A stretch of DNA of 64,000 bases from Humulus lupulus (Eukaryota; Streptophyta; Magnoliopsida; Rosales; Cannabaceae): assembly GCF_963169125.1 (NCBI RefSeq), contig NC_084793.1, forward strand, positions 44,263,578 to 44,327,577. The letters are read 5' to 3'. The notes beneath the pieces were generated by a model. That model made no database searches and was not told the DNA's origin. It was given only the letters and a program-made list of their open reading frames with translations. This document shows, piece after piece, positions 56,627-64,000 of this stretch; position 1 is the first letter of the stretch; every line of letters begins with the position of its first letter. The position numbers and the translations under genes are program-made.

Positions 56627-58833
56627 AGCTTGAAGTAACCTGACAGAAACAAATAAAAAGAACGTTCAAATTTCTCTCTCTCTCTCTCTCTCTCTTGTTC
56701 TCTTTTTGGCGTTCGATAGCATTTTCGAAGGAAACTCGAGTTTTAGGGCTCAGATTCAAGCAAGGTTAGAGTCATAACGATTCTAGGGAAGATTAGAAGC
56801 TTAACGGCTTGAGGAATTTATCTGGAAAACAACATAATCAGAGGTAATCTAAGTTTTAATTTTCTGAGTTTTGTTTCCTTAAGCTTGGATTGGATTTTAT
56901 AATTTTGATGAGTTTTAATTTGAAGGAAAGTCAGGTTTTGTTGCCTGGGATGTACCATTGATGTTTTAGGATTGAATTGTGGGTTTGGGTTGGGTTTTGG
57001 AGGATTTGAATCTGAGAAAACCTGGGTTCACGGGTCGCGCCGCGACCCTCATGAACCCACGGGCCTGAACGGTTCCGTGTCCAAAGGATTTTGGCTAGAC
57101 TTTCTGTTTGTGGAAAGCCGCGACCCTAAGTGTGGGGGCGCCGCAGTGCTAATAGATGATTTTGGCCAATGAGTGTCTTGAGCGGGAACTCTAACCTAAG
57201 GGCTCGGGATCGATCCTACTACCCGATTTAGTAGAATTCGACTTCCCGGAGGCTAGGACTCGGCCCGGATGCCTGTGTTTGCTTGTTATTGACAAGATTT
57301 TAAACTTGGTTGTGAGTAGGTTATCGCTAGGGGTTCGGAACCAGGATCATGCTCGAGGGTCATTCATTTGTAACATGTGCCTTGACTAAAGGTAAGAAAA
57401 CTGCACCCAATACGTGATGTACGTGATTAGGGCGTGGTTTGAAGGTTGAATATAGATTTGATCAGAGCTTGGGCCTCTGAGAATGTGCATTATTACGATT
57501 ATGCATGTGAATGATTTATTAAGCATGCTGAATGCTTTGTATTTGGATATTTATATTATGATGAATGCTTGATAGCATTATATAATTGAGAAAAGCATTG
57601 ACTTATTAGTCAAGGTCGACAATAGCGTTGAGCGCTAGTCGAAAATCATTGACTAATGGGTCAAAGATGACAATAGCGCGCTGAGCGCTGGTCGTTGTGG
57701 TTAGGCTGACCAGGAGCGCATCATATGCTTGTTCGACTATCAGTCGTGGAAAACTCAGCGCCAGGTACGTTGGGCCAACTCTAAGGCTAGTTATACAAAG
57801 GATAGGGCAATGGGCCTCAGGGTGACTTATTAGTCCCATATCCTAGGGCTGGGCCCCAGCATTGACTTATGAGTCAAGGACGACCTTAGCACGCTGAGTG
57901 TTGGTCGAAAACCATTGACTTAAGAGTCAAGGATGACCTTAGCACGTTGAGTGTTGGTCGAAAAGCATTGACTTATGAGTCAAGGACGACCTTAGCATGC
58001 TGAGTGCTGGTCGAAAAGCATTGACTTATGAGTTAAGGACGGCAATAGCGTGCTGAGCACTGGTCGATATGGTTATGCCTAATTAGGAGCGTGACATACG
58101 CTTGACCGACCTATTGGTCATGGGAAACTAAAGCGTCAGGTACGCTGGGCCAGTTGCAAGGCTAGTTATATAAAGGACAAGGAAAAGGGCCCCAATGTAA
58201 CTTATTAATCCCATACCCTAGGGCGCAGAACCCCAGTATGATTTATTAATCATGTATTTTGGGCATTGGGCCCCTGTATGATTCGATGATCATATATCTT
58301 TGGCTATTGGCCCATATGACGCTGTGGTCATTTATATGGATTGTATGCATGCATGAGTAGAGTTATTACTGCTAGGCATGCTTATTATGATTTGGTAACA
58401 TGTTATTAACTGCTTATGAGCATGTTTAAGTTTTCTTGCTGAGCCTTGGCTCAAGGGTGCTTTGTGGTGCAGGTAAAGGAAAAAGAAAGCTGGATCATCC
58501 TTGAGTTGGAGAGCTTAGGTGATGATGTGTACATATGCGGCTGCTCGACCACCATGACCGAGGATTTAAAGAGGAACTAGGGTCAAACCCTATTTTGCCG
58601 CTTAGGTTGGCAGGTTGTAACTTTTTCATTGTAATTAACCCTTTTAAATGTATTTTGGGATCTCGTGTATGGAGTAAACGTTTTAGTGAAACGATTGTAC
58701 CTTTGACCAAAAATTTTAACCCTAAACCGTTAATCATGTTTAGTTACACGATTATGGCCAAATGACTCGTTTAGCGAGTTCAGTACTATTTAAAATATAC
58801 AGTGTAACGGTCCCTGAGTAGTAGGGCGCTACA
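56627..58833 (+). repeat. 3' LTR of C, right part
   Basis: This part resumes AGCTTGAAGTAACC and ends GTAGGGCGCTACA. It retains the ~0.5 kb missing from the 5' LTR. Confidence 0.9.
57859..58075 (+). repeat. four ~54-bp tandem repeats in the 3' LTR of C
   Basis: The units start at AGCATTGACTTATGAGTCAAG (57860) and recur three times. Each contains GACCTTAGCACG-like and TGGTCGAAAA segments. Related single copies lie at 57592-57700. The 5' LTR has two such units (47110-47228). Confidence 0.8.
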
Positions 58834-58838
58834 TATAC

Positions 58839-59600
58839 CATATATGTAGTTAAAGGAATATTCATCATGAGATTCCTAAGCCACTCGACCTCTTTGCCAG
58901 TTGCTGCTAAAGCTATAAACTCTGCTTCCATGGTTGAGTGTGATATACAAGTTTGCTTCTTGGAGCCCCGTGACATTACACCTCCTCCAAGAGTAAACAC
59001 CCAGCCGATGGTGGAGAGATTCTCTCCAACTCCTGATATCCAATTAGCATCGGAATATCCTTCAAGTATCTTTGGAAGATTTGTATAGTGAAGACTATAC
59101 TCTTTGGTACCCTTAAGATAACCAAGAATTCTCTCAATAGCTTTCCAATGTTTGATACTTGGATTGCTAGTAAACCTACTAAGTTTACTAACTGCATATG
59201 CAATATCTGCTCCTGTGCAATGAGCGGCGTACATTAGGCTTCCTATCGCACTTGCATATTCCAATTGAGCCACCGTTCTTTCTTCATTCTTTTCAAACTT
59301 CATGTTTGAATCAAATGGTGTATGTGCCTATTTGATTTTAAGATGACTGAATTTTTGAGCACTTTCTCAACATAGTGGGTTTGACTCAACACAAAACCCC
59401 CACTAGTCCTTCTAACTTTGAAACCTAGAGTGCTATCCACATTTCCAATGTCTTTCATTTTAAAGTTGGAAGATAAAAATCTCTTTGTTTCTATTATTCC
59501 TTTCATTTCATTACTCAAAATCAACATATCATCTACATATAGACACACATGTATGACTAAGTCACCACAAGTCTTATAGTATAAGCACTTGTCCGCATTG
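58839..59600 (-). pseudogene. pol: D: RT C-terminus and RNase H
   Basis: The 59300-59548 piece begins MCLYVDDMLILSNEMKGIIE, with the copia YVDD catalytic site and DIGNVDSTLGFKVRR after it. The next piece (58752-59303) reads LEYASAIGSLMYAAHCTGAD, YSDANWISG (RNase H Asp), then STMEAEFIALAATGKEVEWL (Glu). A stop separates the two. Element C cuts it at 58838. Both catalytic motifs are preserved, so decay is moderate. Confidence 0.85.
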
Positions 59601-60360
59601 TTGTGTCTAAATCCTTTAGAAACAATGACTTTATCAAACTTCTCATGCCATTATTTTCGACCTTGTTTCAAACCATATAATAATTTGATAATTCTACACA
59701 CTTTATGTTCATTTCCTTGAAGAACAAAGCCTTCTGATTGTTCCATATAGACCTCCTCCTCGAGATCCCCATTTAGGAATGTTGTTTTGACACCATTTGG
59801 TAAACATAAAGGTTATATATAGATGATAACGCAAACAAAAACCTTATAGAAGTAGTTCTTGCTACCAGTGCATATGTGTCAAGGTAATATATTCCCTCTC
59901 TTTGTTTGAATGCTTTGGCCACTAGCCTAGCCTTAAAGGTTTGTATGGTGCCCTCGGTATGGTATTTCTTTCTAAATACCCATTTGCACTTAATTAGTTT
60001 TGACCCTTTTGGAAGGTCAACAAATTCCCAAGTGTGGTTTGACATAATTGAATCAAATTCATCATTAATTGACTCCTTCCAAAAGGCGGAGTCTCTTGAG
60101 GACATTGCTTCTTTGAAGGTTTTGGGATAATCTTCTATTTGAAGTACTATTGGATGTTTCCAAGTAACTTCCTCATTATCACCTTCAACAATGTATAATG
60201 TCTCTATTGGAGAACACTTCTCACTTGATCCCAAATCTTTGAGCCTTTGGCTCCTTCTAGGCAATTGAGGTTTCTCACCAATTATTCTAGGAGTCTCCTC
60301 TTGTGGCTCTCTAGTTTGAGTTGGTTCTAGTTTGTTTTCATTGCATGACATGTTCTCAAA
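59601..60360 (-). pseudogene. pol: D: RT N-terminal part
   Basis: The frame at 59773-60351 reads SINDEFDSIMSNHTWEFVDL, KLIKCKWVFRKKY and FKARLVAKAFKQREGIYYLD, the conserved opening of copia RT. The following VARTTSIRFLFALSSIYNL carries the region before the first catalytic Asp. A frameshift near 59775 loses the first-Asp motif, and 59601-59770 is out of frame. Confidence 0.82.
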
Positions 60361-61304
60361 GAACTCAACCTCTCTAGATTAAATTATTACATTAGACTCC
60401 AAGTCTAATAATCTATAAGCTTTGCTATTTTGGGCATAACCCACAAATGCACATCTTATAGCCCTTGGACCGAACTTGGCACTTTTAGGATTGGTGCTCT
60501 AGCAATAAGCAAGACACCCCACACTTTAAGATAACCAATGTTTGGTTTCTTTCCTTTCCATAATTCATGTGGAGATATATTATTTTTCTTCATGGGAATA
60601 CGATTCAAATATGACAAGCGAATAGCAAGGCTTCACCCCACAAACTAAAATTCAATTTAGAGTGTAATAGCATAACATTAATCATCTCAATAAATGTTCT
60701 ATTTTTTTCTTTCCCCTATACCATTTTGTTGTGGAGTATAAGGGGTTGTACATTCATGAATTATTCCATGTTCTTCACAAAACAAGTTAAATTCATTTGA
60801 AAAATGTTCACCACCCCTATCACTTCTACGCACTTTAATTTTCCTTTCAAGTTGATTTTCAACTTCCGCTTTATAAACCTTAAATACATCAAATGCTTCA
60901 TCTTTATTTTTAAGAAAATATATATATGTGAACCTAGAACTATCATCAATGAAAGTAATAAAATATCTACTTCCTCCTCTATTTAACATTCCATTAAGTC
61001 CACATAAATCACTATGTATCAAATCTAACAACTTAGAGTTCATTTCAACACCGGGAAAAGGTTTCTTTACCATTTTAGATTTAACACATAATTCACATTT
61101 ATCATGCTCAACATTATCACAATCAATTAATCCACATTTGACAGCCATTTTAATTGTGCTAAATCCTATATGTGCAAGTCTAATATGCCACAAAGTAGTA
61201 GAATTTGAGTCAAGCATATAACAAGAAGAATAAAATTTATTTTTCACATGATCAATAGATGTAAAAAGTTTAAACATGCTATCACAAGCATATCCTTTTT
61301 CCAC
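60361..61304 (-). pseudogene. pol: D: integrase
   Basis: At 60699-61304 one frame of 201 codons holds the pre-integrase zinc part (LWHIRLAHIGF, KCELCVKSKMVK). The core motifs are DLIHSDLCGLNG (Asp), VRRSDRGGEHFSNEF (Asp) and TTPYTPQQNGIGERKK (Glu), so the DDE residues are all present. The copia-type order (integrase before RT) is clear. Below 60699 the C-terminal part (60361-60698) is in pieces, with stops. Confidence 0.85.
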
Positions 61305-61609
61305 AAAACATTGTTTTTTGATAAAATGAGCTTGCCGGAATCTATCACAACCTTGATTTTCGGTTCGCTAAGTAAATTGCCACTCACAAGGTTTCTACTC
61401 ATTTCCGGTACATACAAAATAATGGTGAGTAGAACCTTCTTGCCGGATGTGAAGAACAAATCAATAGGTACCTTTCCTTCAACCTTGGACCTTTTCTCAT
61501 TGCCTATTTGGATCTCATGCCTTTCCTTTGAAGATTCAAAGGTCTTGAATAGAGTTCTATCATAGGTAACATGAATGGTGGCACAATTATCATACCACCA
61601 CTCACTCAC
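61244..61609 (-). pseudogene. pol: D: protease
   Basis: The frame starts EWWYDNCATIHVTYDRTLFK. Copia proteases usually have WxxDSGAT here; D keeps the Asp but has Asn-Cys in place of Ser-Gly. Later parts are NEKRSKVEGKVPIDL and LYVPEMSRNLVSGNLL, which fit the family. The frame overlaps the integrase piece in another frame at 61244-61304, so a frameshift lies between them. Confidence 0.8.
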
Positions 61610-62532
61610 CTTTCCATGAATGGCATTAACTCGCTTAGTGTTGCCACTAGCTCCTCTTGGGTTGAATTAACTCTTATCTCATTGTTTTGGCTCCTCTTGA
61701 ACCTAAAATCTCTAGCAAAGTGGCCATTCTTGACACACACAAAGCAAGGTCCCTTGGAATTTTTTAATTGTCCCTCATTTTTCTTGGGCCCCAAGGGTTT
61801 TTGGCCCTTGCCCTTGTTCTTACCATTTCCTTTTCCCTTGTAAGGAGGGATAGCAGCCACATTGGCCTTAAAAGTCTCTCCATTGGACTTCTCTTCATTC
61901 ATATCTCTAGAGCGATATTCCTCGTCAATTCTCAAGTGTTTGAGAATTTCCTCCAAAGAAATCTCTTCATCTCAATGGAGAATTTTCTTTCTATAACCTC
62001 TCCAAGAAGGAGGTAACTTGGCATAATGGCACCAACAAGAAATTGTTCCAGCAATACAATCTTAAGAGTAGACAATTTATTCACAATAATTTGTAGCTCA
62101 TTAATTTGAGGGAGAATGGGTTTATCATCATGAAATTTAAATTCCATATATTGAGTAACAAAGGAATTTCTTAGTACCTTCTTCTTCTGCTTTATACTTC
62201 TTTTCCAAGGCCTCCCAAATCTCCTTGGCAGTCTTGGTGTTGGCGTAGAGATCATAGAGCCTATCCGAGAGGGCATTGAGGATGTGACCCCTACACATCA
62301 ATTCATCTTCTTCGCGCTTCTTCCTTTCTTTGACAACTTCTTGAGTATCATCTTCCTTGGGCTCTTCCAATGCTTTTAGGTCTTTATCCAAGACATAGAG
62401 CACTTTCAAAGTGGTTAGAAATAATCTAATCTTGTCTTGCCAACAAGCAAAGTTAGTCTCATCAAACCTATCCAATCTAACAAAGTCTTGAGTAATGAGT
62501 TCCAATGCCGAAAGAGAGTTATATTCTTCCAT
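61606..62532 (-). pseudogene. gag: D: gag
   Basis: ATG 62532 opens MEEYNSLSALELITQDFVRL, followed by a copia Gag domain: ETNFACWQDKIRLFLTTLKV, LSDRLYDLYANTKTAKEIWE and ALEKKYKAEEEGTKKF. Frame changes at about 62140 and 61935 divide it into three pieces. The zinc knuckle reads CFVCVKNGHFARDFRFKR, so the last Cys of CX2CX4HX4C is Phe. Gag would form the particle. With the lost Cys and the shifts it is not functional. Confidence 0.85.
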
Positions 62533-62564
62533 GATATGCTATCTTAGATTATAGAGTATTAGAA

Positions 62565-63391
62565 TGTTGGGGGAGAGTGAGATAACACCACCTCAAAAAA
62601 TAGAATCTACACAAAAAATGGATTGACAGAGACTAAAAAAAGATTGATAAAGAACTTGCAAACCCAAGTAGATCAATGGTGTCTTCAACTTTGATGAAAC
62701 TTCAAAACCTTAGGCAAAATCACCACTTTGAGAAAATCATTTGAGCAAACCAAAAACACAAAACCAAGGCTTATACATGTTGCAAAACGCTGTCCTAATA
62801 CTCTATTTTAGGCACCATTGATGCTTAAGACCTTCTCTTGAGGAAATGAGGTTGAGATTGAACAAGCCTTCAACTTTCAAAGTCAAGCACTTTCTTTGAG
62901 AAAAAAACTAGAGATTCTTGGAGCTAGAAAGAGAGAGAGAGATTGGAGAGAGTGATCAAGTCTTCCAAAACATTATTTTTACCCTTATATAGAGCAAACA
63001 CCGTCATTAGGCCTAACTAATAGGATTAGACTTGAAAAACACATCATTATGAGCATTTTAGGTAATTTCACGTACTGTAGTAGGTGATGCATCACTTGCT
63101 GATGCATTGAAACCCTAGGCATCAGGCGATGCCTCGCCACTTGGGACACTTCCAAATGTCCACCCTTTCTAATTTTGGACACTTCCAAATGTCCTAAAAA
63201 TGCTCTAAATGCAACCAAATTTTTTGGGAACCCTTAGATACTATCATGCATCACTTTGGACCCAAAATTGCATTTTATAAGTGCCTACAATTGAAGCTCA
63301 AATTTCTCTTCTTCACTATGTGAATTTTACTAAGTGTTTATACCTTGCTTGTATTTTAACACTTATCATTTGTATTTAACCATTCATAACA
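62565..63391 (-). repeat. 5' LTR of D
   Basis: The LTR is 827 bp, starting TGTTATGAATGG on the minus strand and ending CTCTCCCCCAACA. The gag ATG follows within 33 bp. I do not recognise the primer site in that short leader. Confidence 0.9.
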
Positions 63392-63396
63392 CGATT

Positions 63397-64000
63397 GTCT
63401 CTAAACTTCTGAAACACTTGAGCGAAGTGTTCCTGATGCTCCTCCATTGTGGCATTGTAAATCACTATATTGTCCAAGTACACTACCACAAACTTGTCTA
63501 GATACTCGTTGAATACTTGGTTCATCAGTGTACAGAAAGTGGTTGATGCAATCGTCAACCCAAACAACATATCTCAAAACTTGAATGTTCAATATCGAGT
63601 AACGTAAGTTGTCTTTGGCTCATCCCTATTTGCGATCTTCACCTGATAATAGCCTGATCTCAAGTCCAACTTCGTAAAGTACTTCGCTCCACTCAGCTGG
63701 TCAAATAAAACAACAATCAGAGGGATAGGGTAGGCTTTGCGAACGGTCACTTTGTTGAGAGCCCTATAATTAATGCACAACCTCAAGCTCTCATCGTGTT
63801 TCTTTTAGAATACCACAGGTGCGCCAAATGGCACCTTTGACATTCTGATGAAGCATGCCTCCAATACTCTTTCAGTTGCTTCCTCAACTCTTCTAGCTCG
63901 AGAGGGTTATTTTGTAAGGCAATTTTCTTAGAAGTTTGCTCCCGGCACCAGCTCTATCTAGTGATCAATCTCCCTTCTTGGTGGCAAGGCTTTGGGGAGT
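63397..64000 (-). pseudogene. pol: reverse transcriptase of chromovirus F (runs off the window)
   Basis: The 63589-63786 piece reads [40 protein letters not shown] and [17 protein letters not shown]. After a frameshift, 63376-63570 reads MLFGLTIASTTFCTLMNQVF and VVYLDNIVIY. The catalytic YLDD is changed to YLDN, which removes one metal-binding Asp. It is cut at 63396 by D, and the thumb resumes at 36002. Confidence 0.88.

Larger units (their letters stand above)
45294..58833 (+). mobile_element. long-LTR chromovirus-like gypsy element C
   Basis: The 5' LTR is 45294-47530 and the 3' LTR 54125-58833 (interrupted). The flanks are GATAC (45289-45293) and TATAC (58834-58838), a 5-bp duplication with one mismatch, in RNase H of copia D. 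Inside are a Met-type primer site, decayed gag and pol, and a polypurine tract AAGGAGGGGA (54111-54120). A minus-strand solo LTR (47581-49942) sits in the leader and a copia solo LTR (54651-56621) in the 3' LTR. Confidence 0.9.
36008..63391 (-). mobile_element. Ty1/copia retrotransposon D, split by E and C
   Basis: The LTRs are at 62565-63391 (5', 827 bp) and 36008-36864 (3', 857 bp), both on the minus strand and starting TGTTATGA. The target duplication is TGATT (36003-36007) and CGATT (63392-63396), one mismatch in five, inside RT of F. The coding order on the minus strand is gag, protease, integrase, RT, RNase H, which is copia order. Insertion of C (45294-58833) splits the RNase H, and E (37098-44714) lies between the stop codon and the 3' LTR. 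Confidence 0.9.

Overview
This is nuclear plant DNA made almost entirely of nested, decayed LTR retrotransposons. I find no intact single-copy host gene. The evidence for a seed plant is: Ty3/gypsy elements of the Tat lineage (two RNase H domains plus an antisense extra gene), Ty3/gypsy chromovirus-like elements with long LTRs and an initiator-Met primer site, Ty1/copia elements, a match to the 3' end of plant tRNA-Asp, and a 241-bp piece of chloroplast ycf1. The DNA is AT-rich and probably eudicot. I cannot name the species.

Layout. Letters are my own element names. X (1-703, minus) is the start of a Tat-type element, with its LTR and first gag codons. K (704-2183, plus) is a copia-type LTR fragment related to the solo LTR at 54651-56621. 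G (2188-33432) is an old Tat-type element on the minus strand. Its 3' LTR is at 2188-2953, its antisense gene at about 3230-6892, and its pol at 7879-10058, 21762-23101 and 32497-32678. A second copy of its LTR, at 32679-33432, is inverted. H (10064-21756, plus, duplication TAAAA) is a full-length Tat element inserted in G. It carries gag, protease, RT, two RNase H domains and integrase on the plus strand and a spliced antisense gene on the minus strand. A (23107-32496, duplication CCGTA) is a chromovirus-like element inserted in the protease of G. It holds B (5' LTR 25508-27947, gag 28285-29655), which is cut off by an unrelated AT-rich LTR-like block (29656-32103).

The right half nests inside F, a chromodomain gypsy element on the minus strand (33433-36007, continuing at 63392-64000). 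D, a copia element (36008-63391, minus), lies in the RT of F. Two insertions split D. E (37098-44714, duplication ATCAT) is a multi-LTR array with the ycf1 filler. C (45294-58833) is a long-LTR gypsy element that itself carries two solo LTRs (47581-49942 and 54651-56621).

How the parts relate. Six insertions have readable target duplications (four exact, two with one mismatch), and the copia solo LTR adds a seventh, exact one. The order of events is therefore clear: F, then D, then C and E, then the solo LTRs in C; and G, then H and A, then B in A. Nearly all gag and pol frames carry stops, shifts or lost catalytic residues. The exception is the antisense gene of H (17626-20133). It stays in frame across two short introns, with a single stop codon, while the sense gag-pol of the same element has at least eight lesions. 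The most unusual features are this gene, the abnormal ends and LTR junctions of E, the plastid filler, and the tRNA-Asp-like sequence in the AT-rich block.
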